Part shown: in pieces, positions 36,463 to 49,214 of the stretch
Position numbering within the stretch: position 1 is the first letter of the stretch
Layout: every line of letters starts with the position of its first letter
DNA from: Procambarus clarkii
Taxonomy: Eukaryota > Arthropoda > Malacostraca > Decapoda > Cambaridae
Assembly (NCBI RefSeq): GCF_040958095.1
Contig: NC_091220.1
Location: forward strand, 18,203,750-18,267,749
DNA: 64,000 nt
Direction of reading: 5' to 3'
Translations under genes and position numbers: made by a program
The notes under the pieces: generated by a model
The model's database searches: none
What the model was told of the DNA's origin: nothing
The model's input: only the letters and a program-made list of their open reading frames with translations

Positions 36463-39400
36463 CTGAAGGAAAGCAAAGAATTGGCTATGAAGAACTTACA
36501 GTGATCCATATAAAAAGCTGTACCATATAGTATTAGTAAGGCACCATAAAACACTTCAACTACTGAAGAAAATGTTGGGATAATAGTACCGGTACTTCTT
36601 ATTAACACTTTGGTGCACCCCGCTCGCCACCCCTCAACTGTGCGATATGGGACCCAGGGTGTCACGGGAGTGCGCGTAAATTCTGAAAAGTGTATACTCC
36701 CTTCAACTTTGTCACCTTAATTCTCGTCCTACGAGATTAAATTTGGTATCATTGTGTTCGCAATAGAATTCTCTACAGCACTAAATGCATATAAACTCCA
36801 AAAGCCCGGCTAATTACCCGCAGCAAACAGAGAAAGTGCGAACGAGTTACCCAGGAGCGCGCAAACGCGATAAAATGTTTTCACTATTTTCACTCTGGTC
36901 ACCTCAATTTTTATCCTAAGTCTTTCATTTTGGTCTCAATGGGTTCGCAATAGAATTCTCTAGAGGAACATTAGCATATAAAATAAAAAACCTGGTCACG
37001 CTCCAACCGCCGACGAGTTGAAGACGGGCCACGCGTTAGCCACGAGTGAGTGCTCAGCCGCCTTCCAGCTACACTCCCAATTCCCGCCCTTTTCAAGCCT
37101 TTCTTTCGCAATTTTCTTCCTGGAAGGGCCTTGTTCATGATCACTATCCATCGTGGAGTAAGCGTAGATAGTTTCTAAAGCCGCAGTAAGAAATATAGCC
37201 ACGGAAAATAGCCGAAATGTTCACACGTTTGAGATGCGAGGGGAGGCGACATTGGTCACAACAGTGGAGCGAAAACAATGGGCCCACGGCATGTGCCAAG
37301 CTGCCTGAGGGCCACGAGGCTCAACAAAGAAAATGGGAAGACATCGGCGCGCATTTTAAAACCAGTCCCAAAAAAATCGGATAAAAACCTGATTTTTGGC
37401 GATTATTTAAAGTGGATGACGCAATGCTGCGTCATCCCCGGAATTACCGCCAGTAAACGGATGACGCAATGCTGCGTCATGCCCGGGCGAAAGTGTTAAT
37501 AGCTTGCACGGTAATTAATGTATTATTCATGAGTCAGGTTGATGCTGGTCACGCCTTATTGTGCTGAATGAATGACCAAGAAACAATAACATTAGCGTCT
37601 GTTGAGCAGGTATTTCACATGGAGTACGGTGATCCTATTTTCTGACATACATCTTGTCAGTTGTACTATTCTTCAAAACCTAACTCTTTCCAGTAACTCA
37701 CCCCAGGCCTAAGTCCTAAAATGCTATTGTAACAAAACCACATATGCAAGTGTTTCCTTCTTCTCCGACAGGTGCCACTTCAGACTCCTAGTAGCAGACT
37801 TCGAGTTGTCACTTCCTATAGCATATACTATGCCTTGCTCCACTTTTGTTTTCCTGTAAAATGCCCTGCCAAGTGCTGTACATGCACTGCATCACTGCAT
37901 TTTAGGTCTTTGCACAGCCATTCAACTGTAGTGTTCTCAACAACACTAGAAAATATGGACCATCCATTCACTATGGTAATTAAGAATGCACCAGTGTTAG
38001 CAGGAGCTCTAATAAGCAGACACAGACATAATAAATACGAAAGGTGTTCGGTATCGAGCAGATATTAAACATTATTAGAGAAGTTGATAATCATTTACAA
38101 ACTAGTTTTCAATCTGTGCAGGGTTTGATATTGGAAAGACAGTCGGCTTCTAACATAAGTACTATTAAACCGAGTTACATGCTACAACAAACTTATATTA
38201 CACAAGTACTGTAAGCAGAAATGAATAGAAGCCATTCATCGGATGTCCCCTTTATTTTTCCGTATAAGTGGTGCTGTCCTCTCCTTGCTGAAAGCAAGAA
38301 GTACCTGTTTTGCATTCATAACCACACCACATAAAATGTTTGGGATGCTCCCTTGACTAAATCTCATATTGCTTTAATGGCATTTGAAATGTGAACAATC
38401 TATATGTGGTTGTCTCCTCAAATACGGGGAAATAACAGGAGATATAAAGTACCAATATACAGGGAGTCCCTTTCCCCTACAAATATGAATGGGCTGTGTT
38501 CTGAAAAGGTGTTCATGAAACATTTGTTTGGACACAGAATGAGATTTCTCTTGGGACACATTATGTAAAACACTCTCCATCAAATAGAATGATGGAGTTC
38601 TATTGCTTGTCAGTGTTAGATGTTTTTCGAGGAGTGAAGAGGTCTAATTATATGAATAACTAAATGAAAATACATGTGTGTACTGTATTGGGAGTCGGCC
38701 ATTTGTAATTTGTCACACAAGTAAACACCTCTTACACTTCTTCCATCACTAACTCACGGACCCCACCCCAACCACCAGGGTAAACGCGATCTGGTCTTGT
38801 TCAATCTGCCAGTTTGTGGGTCACTAAAGACTTGTGAGAGCTGCCACTCTAACATTGTCATCATCTAAGAAATACCACTCCTATAAAAACTCCCAATATC
38901 TACACCCATGCCTGACACTCTCCCACCAACCCACTCCCAACACCCACCCACTCCTGACAAGCTGGCTGGCCAACATGTCCTCTTGAATAATACATTAGAT
39001 TTTTAATTCAAAAGCCCCAATGGACAAAAGGGCACTATAAATCATAGCAGCTCACAAACATTCAAATTTTGTATTCATGAGTCAATAAATTAGGTTATGT
39101 TAAGAGTGTTTTAGTATCCCATTTTCCATCTGTTGCGGCAACTCCAGAGGATGGTTTGGGTTGGCCGCCTGTCTGACAGACTAAACAGATTGCTAGGTAT
39201 CTCATCTTCCCATCTTCCTCTCAGCTCTCCCTCTCACTATCATCCCAACTCACATGCAGTCACATGAGGGACCCCTCAACATCCCTCCCTCCCATCCTAC
39301 CCATATACCCTACCAACCCCAACACCCTCCAATTCCCACCCAACACCTTCCCTGGCACCCTCCAATCCTCACCCAACACCTTCCCTGGCACCCTCCAATC

Positions 39401-42400
39401 CCCACCCAACACCTTCCCTGGCACCCTCCAATTCCCACCTCCCTACAGTCACTTCCTGGGCTGCCTCACTGACTCCTTGCCTTACTGAGATTGCCTAACT
39501 GACTGAGAATACCTGCCTGCCTATGCCTGCTATAGAACAGCAATGGCAGGGGAATAGATGAAGGAATAAACATAAGAATTGTGTACACAAATGCCAACGG
39601 CTAGAGATGACAAGCATCACGGAAAACAACAGCTAGTATAATGCCGACACTAACTGCGCCAATACTTACGTGTGAAATTATCTTGCTCTATTAGAACTTT
39701 GGGAGTAACGAGGATTAACTCTTTGTGCTAAGGATCTCAGTACTGCTGACTGAGGCAGTGTGGATCTATTATATATAGTGAATTGAAACACAAAAATGGG
39801 GCTTTAGGAGGCTGTTCAGATGCATGAGTGTTTGTATATTGGGCATTCATTTAATGGGGAATCCCTGTATTGATAGGTAATACTAAAACATGTCATTATG
39901 ACATAAAAGAACATTTCAAAGATTTACTTACCTTGTACCATTTGCTTCCAATTACATCATCCTTATCAGAGGACCAATTCATACTGACCAGGTTTCTGTT
40001 TTCAGCACCCCTAAACTCGACAATTACTTGGTTCTCCGAATGGCAGTCCCATCTTGCACTCACCCTGGAAAGCAGTACAGTACTTACATGAAAAAAATTT
40101 ATATACAGACAGCAATGTACTTCCTGGACATCTTATCCAGGCATGCTGGTATCTCAATTGTGTGACGGTCCAAAGCTACTGATAAAGGTTGTTTGTTGTA
40201 TGGGAGCCAGTCGGCCAAGCGGACAGCACGCTGGACTTGTGATCCTGTAGTCCTGGGTTCGATCCCAGGCGCCGGCGAGAAACAATGGGCAGAGTTTCTT
40301 TCACCCTATGCCCCTGTTACCTAACAGCAAAATAGGTACCTGGGTGTTAGTCAGCTGTCACAGGCTGCTTCCTGGGGGTGGAGGCCTGGTCGAGGACCGG
40401 GCCGCGGGGACACTAAAAAGCCCCGAAATCATCTCAAGATAACCTCAAGATAGGTAAGCAGTTCGAATAAAATGTGCAATAAAGGGGCTTGAGCAAGAGG
40501 TTGCTAGGCATCGCAGTATTTGTGTGGTTTGTTGCGCAAGCAGTTTCTTCCCATGATTTTCTTGGATAATTTATGAACATCCGTGAACCATGTCGATTAC
40601 AAATCAATGTAATTTGTTGAGGATCGTTTCTACAAACAGGAAACCTAAGGGAAAGCATTCAGCGATGACTTGGAAAGAAAGTCCCTGTAGAATGAATGAA
40701 GGAGTTGGAGTGGCATCCCAAAAGGTATTATGTGCATCGAGTACCAAGTGAGCACGACTGTGCTCTCACACATTAAGGCTAAAGCTACCGACTGTTTTCA
40801 TCAAAGTGAAAGCGATAAAGCATACATAATAGAAATACAAGGAGAAAAGCTAAGCTGCAGTGGTTGCAGTTGAGGAAGAAGCAAGAGGATATGATAAAAG
40901 CCAGTGGCAGGCTTTATACTGGTAGATAGCGCAGGAGCTTGAACAATATTCTTCACCTTTGTAAGCAGATCAGAACTTCATATTGACGAGAATAACAAAA
41001 ACAATTGTTCAATATTCCCCTCAAATTGTTAATTTTATCTCTTAGATTTTAAGGATGACACTCCACTTTCCCTGACAACAGGTTATTGTTGGGAAAACCG
41101 ACATTTTTAAATAATCATAGTTACAATATGCAGATAACTGCCCTGCTGTTCTTGTATTAATCCATTAACCAATAATAACACAAACTAATTTAGTAACTCG
41201 TTAAAAGAAAACGAGATTACAGTGGAATTTCCCTTAAACATAGGATATTATTGCCACGTCATTAAAATATCTACGTTCAATGTAAATCCATTACTTAAAA
41301 CCTCCTGTCCAGCATTATGAACAATAAAAAATTGTTCTTTGTGACTGAATTAAATTATATAATCAATAAAATCCATGTCTCCCTATTTTTGTCCATAAAT
41401 GGGCAGAAAATTTAACCATTCCTAGTGGAGTCACTAAAGCAAGCAAGGAGGAGGGGGACACCATTGTTTAACCAGCAAATCTCTCATGAAGAAGCTCTCT
41501 CGGCAGCCACGTTTATACTCGTAACCCGAGCCGCCATCTTCTGCTGCCGCTACCTCAAATAACTAAAGTACCTCATTCTGGAATGTATAAAATATATTCT
41601 ATTTTATTATTGAGCTCATCAATATAATGATTACTCATGACGGCATCAATTCTGACCTCTTCGTGACTTGGTAACCGCTGACCTGTCCTCCTGGTTAACT
41701 GGTACTGAGGTGTAACTTTTACATTGTCTGCCGCCGCCTGACTGGCACCTGTGGTTTGTTCATCCTCCACGTGGCTTGTGCATGCTGTTATGATGTTCAT
41801 GTTGTACTACTTTGTACTGCTCTCTTGTTACAAACAACCGGTTACGAGGCAGGTAAACCAACAAAATAGGGCGAGCCTCTTACAATCACATAACCCATAA
41901 TAATTTATATGCCATATCTGTGATTAGATTATTTGCATTAGCTGTATGGAATCCTTCTGGCAGATCTTCTTTCGCAACCTGTATATATTGGCGACATCTA
42001 CCTGCTGCAACATGTGAGGACCACGATGCCATTGCCACAAGGCCCATAACTAGGCGATAGCCCACGTGTCCTACTTGTATCCAAATTGAAGTCTTCTAAT
42101 CAGATAAGACTATCAGTCATTTAAACTAACCTCAGTAATATTAATTCTTAGTATAAATTTTCCTGTCAATCAATAATTCTCAAATTGATAGGCTATAATA
42201 ATAATAGCTAATAACCCCCCATACTTGTGTAGGGATATGACTTGTGGGAGAATTTAAATCCAAACAGTCCACTCAATAAAACACACAGTCCGCTAAGCTA
42301 TCGTAAGAAATAAGAAATCAATCGCTTATACATTTTAAATTAGAATTCATTAAATTAATCAATTAAGAAATAATTAAAATAAATAATAAAATCCCACGAG

Positions 42401-45400
42401 TCGTCATTACCCACAGTTATTATTAATCTTGTCTGTCCCAAGGTGCTCGGAAAGCACATGATTCTCTGTACAGTATTTACAAAAGCAAAATCAGTAAATC
42501 TCCTTAAAGTCTTTGACAGCATCACCATTTAGTGTGTATATGTGTATATATATTGCCATATATATATATGGTAATTACCGCACAAACAAATACAGGTACA
42601 GTAACTGAAAAAAATAAATACGCCATTACACAAGAAAACGTAATTTAAGCCACAAACTTACCATTCAGATATATGAACTTTCGGTTTCAAAATATCAACA
42701 ATCTGGGGATCGAGGCCAATAGATTCAAGGTTTATAACCTGTATCCTTATGCAGGTACTATAAGAGGTGACAAAGCAGTGTTGGGTGGGTAGGCCGGCCT
42801 CATCAGGTATTGGGTCGGACCCAGCTGGAACATCCTCCACTATAATTTTATCACCTCCGTGTTTTACAGTCCAGTGCTTAAATCCCTCTGTTAATATAAA
42901 TCAAGATACCAATATAATTCAGTACAGTAGTCATATTTTATGTTTCAAGTATAAATATAGATTTAATAATTTCCAAATGAAATTCATTAATTTCTTTGTG
43001 CAACTTCAAAGAACAAACTACAGTGGATTCTCACACAAGTAAACCTGGCACAACAAATATTGGAATCCAGCAATAGTCAGCCTAAAGTGGCATCTAGACA
43101 AAGAAGAAATAGCATTGACCACTTTTGATATGCCGATAAACGTCAAATAAAAATTTAAATCAAGATTTACTTTCTCCCCCAAAGGAATTCAATATAAAAA
43201 AAAGAGCAAAGTATGTTGTATTGTTTCCATTAACAAATCCACACTGTTGCAAAATAAACCAAGAAAAATAGCAATACGATGCAAAAAAATCTAATATACG
43301 ATAAATATAATATACGCAGGGAGCCGGTCGGCCGAGCGGACAGCACGCTGGACTTGTGATCCTGTGGTCCTGGGTTCGATCCCAGGCGCCGGCGAGAAAC
43401 AATGGGCAGAGTTTCTTTCACCCTATGTCCCTGTTACCTAGCAGTAAAATAGGTACCTGGATGTTAGTCAGCTGTCACGGGCTGCTTCCTGGGGGTGGAG
43501 GCCTGGTCGAGGACCGGGCCGCGGGGACAGTAAAAGCCCCGAAATCATCTCAAGATAACCTCAAGATAACGACAATGGGTGCAGAACCAATTGTTAAACG
43601 TTTAGAGAGAAGTCAATGTACAATACTGTACTGTAATTAGAAACAGCACTGTATTATTGTTTACTGTAGCTACATACAAGGGGATTGCATATAGAACATG
43701 CAGAACACTTATAGAACAAAGAAAATGTATCTGAATTATCATACTGTAATTATTGTACAGTATTTTAATCTAATAGTAATATCAGTAACGGCACCTGGCA
43801 ATTGCTGCACACAATATGCAAATACATTACTCTATCAGACCAAAGACCACTTATGATGTTGGGCATACTGAAAGAACAACAAGACCCATGACAAGTTTGC
43901 TCATTAACGTCTTGGTTACATGTCGAGTTTCAAGGAAGGAAGGTCTCAGAGCAATCAATTTTTTCACACAAAACTATATTTCATTTATATTTGCCAATAC
44001 AGGTACTATATTTTCAGGGAGTCACCAGAGAGTCACCCCCCTTCCCCATCAAGAAAGAACAATTATTGTTAAATAGAAATTATCCATATACAGTAGTAAA
44101 TTTAATTTGAGGGTGAACAAAATTACAAAAATACTTTTTGCCATTCAAATTTCCCATAATATATACTTAACCATAATATGCAAAGCTTAAAACATGTGTA
44201 TTAAACACTAAAAGAAAGTGTCTCACCCTGTCCACTTGGATTGAGGATGAGATTAGTGTTGAGGTGCAAGTAGTCTCCACATATACCCTGAAGAATACGG
44301 AGAACTAAAGCCTCATTTGTCTCCTCTAGAAGCCTCTCTTTAGCAGCCGCACTCACATTGAATCCTTCAGCCTGAGCCCTGTTAAATAAATAAATAAATA
44401 TATGTTTATTTAGGTAAGGTACATACATACAAGAGATTTTACAAAGTTTGTTGGATTAATAGATAGAGCTAGTACATACAATGCCTAAAGCCACTATTAC
44501 GCAAAGCGTTTCGGGCAGAAACGTTATGTTGTCATAATGAAACACACTGCTCTTTAGCCAGAACAAGTACAGGAATACACAGGGCATCAATAGATTCCCA
44601 GACAAAGCCTGAACACTTAAGTAATTTTGGGGGAGGGGAAGAGGGTCTTGGGGGGGTGAGGGAGAGGGTTATTTAGATTTAGGCCTAAATTAGGCAAGGA
44701 ACTTAAACCTGTTACATCTTTATGTTTTGTTTTCCTTTGAACACTATTTGATAATTTTACATTAGGTTCCAATTCCAGCTGGGTGCACACGGGTGACCAG
44801 TCGAGGAAAGGTGCCCTATCGTTACCTTGTCCCATCAAGAACTTAAACCCCAATTAACCTCGCTTCATTGTTGAACAGATGAGGGCCCAAATCACCATAT
44901 GAAAGTGTGATTTGTTCACTCATTCCAGTAGCATCGCACTGTTCCATAAGACCAAATTTTGTTTTTCTTTGCCAGAGATGGGAAGTCTGACACAGCTGAC
45001 CTTCCCCAAAAAGAAAGCTACAAAAATTGGCCAACTCCCAGGCACCTATTTACCGAATGGTAAAAATGATGCATCAGGTGAAAGGAAAGTTGTCCAAATG
45101 TCCCCGAGTAGGTTGGCAGAGTACCAAACCAGAATGTTGACTTGGTGCTGGGCTTGAGGTCAACAAATCTACGAGAGTTATTAAGGACAATAGCAGCTTA
45201 TTACCAACAAGTACAGGTATACTACAGTAAAGTCTACAAGTTCATATATGAAGTAAACTCAGAGTATGAACACTGAGAAGTGGGGTACAGCAATGCACTT
45301 GCGACTCTGAACAAATTTGTAACGTGATCACCAATATCTCATTTCCCACTTGCATAAGGGAAGGGGTGGCAAGATATTGATTAAACGATTCTTCGCGGCG

Positions 45401-47030
45401 GGGATCGTATTCCAGGGACCTGCCCGAAACGCTACGCGTACTAGTGGCTGTACGAGAATGTAACAACTCTTGTATATATCTCAAAAAAAAAAGAAAAAAA
45501 AGAAATAAGAGCACACAGAGAGAAAAAAAAATCCATTTACCTTTCACATTACATCATCATTTTGAAATAGCAATCACAGCAGTATTATATCATGCAGGCA
45601 AGTGCAATATGTTTCCAGCAAGATGTCATTTATAAACTATCACTCACCAATTTGTAACAAGATCTAAACATGAGATTATAAGAAACTGCAAATGGCCTAT
45701 TGGCCTATTGACTTAATTATTTATATCCAATCACAACATTTTGTATATTTGTCTAACTTATGCAGAAAACAGTCCAGTGACCAAGTCTATTATGTTACTT
45801 AGCAACACGTTTCATGAATTAACAAGTTTACGAGACATTATAGCCAGAAAATCCTTCTGCACCCAATGCCACAGTTGTGTTTGTAAACAAAGCATCATTA
45901 GTGACTGTACAATTATAAATTCAGTGATTATAAAACTAACAATTAAATGGATAAAGCCTAAGTTATTCCTAAACAAATAATCAAAGGCCATAACTGCAGC
46001 AAGAATATGGTATTAACTAGAGATATTAAGACCTGAAGGAGAATAGTGATACAATGACAGCAATCACAAGAGATAACATGCACAGGCCTTCCATTATTTG
46101 TTCAAGCAGCAGGCAGCCAAGTGGCAAGCAGCAGGGGCAACAATTTTGGGTAGACATTAACATTTAATAATAAATTAAAGTATGCAAGTGGCTTTTAAAA
46201 TGTAATCTGCCATATACAAAGAACAGGGCCATCCACATTTTAATTTAACTCTTAAAAAGTATATCTAAAATCTTTACTCGATAAATGTACTACCAATCAC
46301 AATGAACAGTAATCCGAGGAACTAACTTTATAAACCAGAAGCGGTACTCGATAAGTAAGCGATGCCAATACTTGCAGACCCGTGTTACTGACGTCACAAG
46401 ATCCTTGACGGGAACATACAAGAAAATGTGTTCCATAACTTCTTGTGGAATAACTTCCACACAGAATCCAATTCTATTATCTGGAACTAAAGAAATTTTG
46501 CTTTACATATGAACCAGATGGAGTACTGTACTTGGTAGTACAGTACTCGTCTCTTTCTCTCTCTCTTACCCCCTTCCACTTTCTCAACCCCCCTCCCCCC
46601 CCCAAACAGTATACTGTATACTTTAAAAAGTGTATACATTTATAGTATATATGGTACTGTACAGTATCTATATCTAAAGACTTTTCAGAAATGCTGTGCA
46701 TCATTAGAGGTTTTGTAAAATAAACATTCAATGTACTCCTATTGTGAGCTAACATTATCAAAGACAACATACATTTCTAACAGTTATCATTTATAATATA
46801 CTATTTTCATTTATTACATATAAGCAATAAATAGGTACACTAATAACAGATAAACACATTTTTTGTATAAAGAACACCTTTTCTTATAAAGGTGTTCTTA
46901 TTTTCTTATTTCTTATTTTTTTATTTCTTATTTATTACTTATTTTCTTATTTCTTATTTTCACCTTTTTCTCCTCACAGACTAATAAAGCTCTTACCTTC
47001 AGCAGTTCCAGAGCCCAATGTATTACCCAT
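36328..47030 (-). CDS. F-box protein with FBA domain (FBXO2/FBXO6-like), complete coding sequence
   Basis: Six coding exons join in frame: 47030-46997, 46480-46327, 44378-44227, 42887-42662, 40064-39932 and 36462-36328, giving 277 residues (human FBXO6 has 293). Residues 19-63 are an F-box (VIPQEVMEHIFLYVP, then VTRVCKYWHRLL), which binds SKP1 in an SCF ubiquitin ligase. Residues 100-277 are the FBA domain, with VKHGGDKIIVE, FVTSYSTCIRIQVINL, the hallmark EWVSARWDC, VVVDYPRGLK and QFWAGHYGAK. In FBXO2/FBXO6 this domain grips high-mannose glycans of misfolded glycoproteins; the aromatic pair there (YW) is FW here at 259-260. The protein begins MGNTLGSG, a possible N-myristoylation signal. A splice acceptor six bases before the ATG shows a 5' UTR intron; the first exon was not found. 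Which vertebrate FBXO2/6/27/44 or NCCRP1 member it corresponds to cannot be decided by eye. Confidence 0.92.
36606..37495. mobile_element. Non-autonomous piggyBac-like element
   Basis: 890 bases flanked by TTAA on both sides (36602-36605, 37496-37499), with short terminal repeats CACTTT...AAAGTG. Near the right end two copies of the palindrome ATGACGCAATGCTGCGTCAT stand 23 bases apart. A minus frame MDSDHEQGPSRKKIAKERLE may be a transposase N-terminal remnant. It lies in the last intron of the F-box gene. Confidence 0.78.
37500..39320. other. Last intron of the F-box gene, unannotated part
   Basis: No exon or known repeat recognised; C-rich tracts from 38740 lead into the 33-base array. Confidence 0.4.
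39322..39440. repeat. 33-base tandem array, about 3.5 units
   Basis: Unit CACCCTCCAATCCCCACCCA then ACACCTTCCCTGG. Confidence 0.9.
39932..40064 (-). CDS. FBA F-box gene, second FBA exon
   Basis: It completes W189 and encodes VSARWDCHSENQVIVEF to SKWYK. W-x-A-R-x-D-C is the most characteristic FBA signature. The acceptor is TTTCCAG|GGTGAG and the donor CAAG|GTAAGT. Confidence 0.93.
40202..40452 (+). mobile_element. tRNA-headed SINE, family 1
   Basis: Full copy in an intron of the F-box gene, antisense to it. Confidence 0.88.
41573..41800 (-). CDS. Small hypothetical frame inside the F-box gene intron
   Basis: This is an ATG-started 75-codon frame (MNIITACTSHVEDEQ...) on the same strand as the F-box gene, followed downstream by GC-richer sequence with a second ATGGCGGCT start. 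I recognise no domain. It could be an unannotated alternative exon or chance. Confidence 0.15.
   Translation of the reverse strand: MNIITACTSHVEDEQTTGASQAAADNVKVTPQYQLTRRTGQRLPSHEEVRIDAVMSNHYIDELNNKIEYILYIPE
42662..42887 (-). CDS. FBA F-box gene, first FBA exon
   Basis: Residues 115-188 start GFKHWTVKHGGDKIIVE and include CFVTSYSTCIRIQVINL, aligning with human NGGDRWKVE and YFVTSYEMCLKSQLVDL. The acceptor is TTAACAG|AGGGAT and the donor AATG|GTAAGT. Confidence 0.95.
43319..43570 (+). mobile_element. tRNA-headed SINE, family 1
   Basis: Near-consensus copy in an intron of the F-box gene. The tail carries two AAGATAACCTC units. Confidence 0.88.
44227..44378 (-). CDS. FBA F-box gene, linker exon
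   Basis: Residues 64-113 run AQAEGFNVSAAAKERLLEE to LILNPSGQ, matching the linker before the FBA domain (human REGFITKDW... LLRNPC). The acceptor TTTATTTAACAG|GG is built on the TTTA-repeat tail of a LINE fragment. The donor is CAGG|GTGAGA. Confidence 0.9.
44383..44530 (-). mobile_element. LINE tail abutting an F-box gene exon
   Basis: Minus orientation: GCCCGAAACGCTTTGCGTAA to TAAATAAACATATATTTATT. Its final TTTA repeats form the tract before the exon's acceptor AACAG. Confidence 0.7.
45413..45475 (+). mobile_element. LINE tail fragment
   Basis: CAGGGACCTGCCCGAAACGC followed by a shortened version of the shared tail, then an A-rich run. Confidence 0.6.
45480..46320. other. F-box gene intron
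   Basis: An old LINE-tail remnant (GGCCTATTGGCCTATTGACT) is at about 45690; nothing else recognised. Confidence 0.4.
46327..46480 (-). CDS. FBA F-box gene, F-box exon
   Basis: Residues 12-62 hold the F-box: IPQEVMEHIFLYVPVKDLV followed by RVCKYWHRLL, with the usual Pro, hydrophobic and Trp positions. The acceptor is GTTCCAG|ATAATA. The donor AA|GTTAGT leaves AA, and exon 3 supplies G to make lysine. Confidence 0.9.
46997..47030 (-). CDS. FBA F-box gene, start-codon exon
   Basis: The exon encodes MGNTLGSGTAE plus one base. The upstream acceptor is TTATTCCAG|AACACG then ATG, and the donor GAAG|GTAAGA. It is short, but its phase matches the next exon exactly. Confidence 0.8.
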
Positions 47031-47440
47031 CGTGTTCTGGAATAAAAATAATCACGTATGAAAAAATTAAACTGTGGGTCGCCATCCCCCAAGTAGATAA
47101 ACTCCAAATACCTATTAAAAAAAAACAGGAGCCATTGTCAAGAATTCATAACATTGAACACACACATGATTGTTCTCATTTGTAATACTTCTTGAAATTT
47201 AGCGCCAATACAAATTCTTGGCGGCATTTGTTCCATAAACCTGTAACTTATCCAAATACGTAACCATTTCTTTGTATTGATATATTTAGTGCCGACACTC
47301 CATAGTGAAGGTTCCCAATTCCTGGGATGAACAGGTATCCTAATACTAATGATAATAATTTATTTGCAAGAAGATACAATGAGATTGAGATAACATTAGA
47401 TTGGTATTTTTACATTCATGCAAAGCCACTAACACGCTTA

Positions 47441-47634
47441 GCATTTTTGGGCAGGTCCTTAATCTAACATATCTATGCTATGTATCCTCACAATGTCAAT
47501 GTACCTTATTTATTTATTTATTTATTTATATACAAGAAGGTACATTGGGTTTGTGAGAATACATAGCATAGTATTTACAATCTTGTAAAGCCACTAGTAC
47601 GCGCAGCATTTCGGGCAGGTCCTTAATCTAACAG
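47441..47634 (-). mobile_element. Two adjacent LINE tails
   Basis: 47441-47512 and 47513-47634 both contain the complement of GGACCTGCCCGAAA, separated by a TTTA microsatellite. Confidence 0.65.
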
Positions 47635-48267
47635 ATAATTTTAAGTAGGTAAATTCTATCAGAATTAATAAAATAACAAATACATTGCAAGAAAAAAAAT
47701 GAGATGAGAGAGAGATTAGTAAGTATATTAAAGCACATTGGTATATTAAAGCTCCGATTGATTACATTGACAGCTTGATTGGTAATTTAAACAAGATTAA
47801 TAGACACCTTGTATATATATATATATAAATAAATAAATAAATAAATAAATAAATATCAGGTAAGATGAAAAGGTACATTGTAGCAAGGTTTTTATATCAA
47901 CAAATAACTACAATATAAGTTGACAGCGGTGATTACACTGGTGAAGATATGTGTCTTAAGTACTAATATTGCAGAAGTGGCTAGTACAAGATACAGTGTG
48001 AGTTTGAAGCACAAGACAGGAAACTATGAGGATGAAATCGGCCATCCTTGCCTGTGCCGTTACACATTTCTGTGACAATCTACATTGAGGCCTAACAAAG
48101 GCAAGATAAATCTGAAGCATAACAAAATGTCTTATTACTAATGCTTCTAGATATAAATCCCATTAAGTACTGGATCATATTTGCCTTATTTCGATCTTAT
48201 GTCGATATACATATGTTCGAACACCGGAACAATGGATACAAATTTAATGTTCACATTCAGAAAAGAA

Positions 48268-48500
48268 TTGGAGGTCAGGCCAGGTATGGCATAACAAGGT
48301 CAGGTCAGGCATGGCAGGATATAGCAAGGTCAGGTCAGGCATGGCAGGATATAGCAAGGTCAGGTCAGGCATGGCATGGGGCATAGCAAGGTCAGGCCAG
48401 ATTTGGTTGGGCATGAGGTCAGGCCAGGTAAGGTTAGGCTTGGTTAGGCTAGGCTAGGCTAGGCTAGGCTAGGCTAGGCTAGGCTACTCTAGGCTAGGTT
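48268..48500. repeat. 30-base array followed by a TAGGC pentamer run
   Basis: GGTCAGGTCAGGCATGGCAG then GATATAGCAA, about four units, degrading into AGGTTAGGCTTGGTTAGG and eight to ten GGCTA units. Confidence 0.85.
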
Positions 48501-49029
48501 AAGCGAGGTGTGTCCTATAATCAACGAGTAGCAAAGGCAAAACATAGATATACGAGGCTATGGTGCCGTGTTGGTGAGGAGACTGACCCTACTAGCCATG
48601 GCATAAAGGTCACGACAATGAGGTCAGAGGTCACCAACACCGCCACGCCCCCCTCATCATTAACACGACCCCCATCATGCAACCCATCACTTGCTTCTGT
48701 CACTAACTGCACCACTCTGCTGCCAGTCACTTGCCCTGTCACTCACTAGATCAGGTAAGTGACATACGCCTGCCAGTGCCAGCTGGCACCTCCCCCCGAC
48801 ACTGTCTCAACACCACACTCTTCTACTGCTTTCAATACTAATTAACTATAATTCCCATTGTCGGGGACAGGAAGCCTGGGTATATATTAGCACTCAGGTT
48901 AATCACAAATGAGAATATTTTACCCAGAGATGAAATTACGGCCCAAACACTGAGAGAATTACACCACTTCCCGGCACCACTGTAGGGGGGTACCTCCCTA
49001 ACAGAGGCAAGGACCCTTCAAACTAGAGG

Positions 49030-49170
49030 TTTATAAATAAATTTATTTATTTATATATATATATATATAGAAGAAGGTACATTGGGATTGTGAGGACACA
49101 TAGCATAGTAATTACAGTCTTGTAAAGCCACTAGTACGCACAACGTTTCGGGCAGGTCCTTAATCTTTAT
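49030..49170 (-). mobile_element. LINE tail with TA and TTTA runs
   Basis: Complement of the shared tail (GTACATTGGGATTGTGAGGA to TTTCGGGCAGGTCCTTAATC). Confidence 0.65.
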
Positions 49171-49214
49171 AAAGCCATCGTCTCATTTTCTCTGAACTCC
49201 TCAGGATGCTACAC

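Noticed and set aside
45242-45547. 101-codon minus frame in an F-box gene intron
   Set aside because: Its middle is a LINE tail and its start a simple A/T run; the flanking F-box exons join in frame without it.
48435-48500. Interstitial telomere repeat
   Set aside because: The run is GGCTA/TAGGC with some TTAGG; decapod telomeres are TTAGG, and this grades out of a neighbouring 30-base array.
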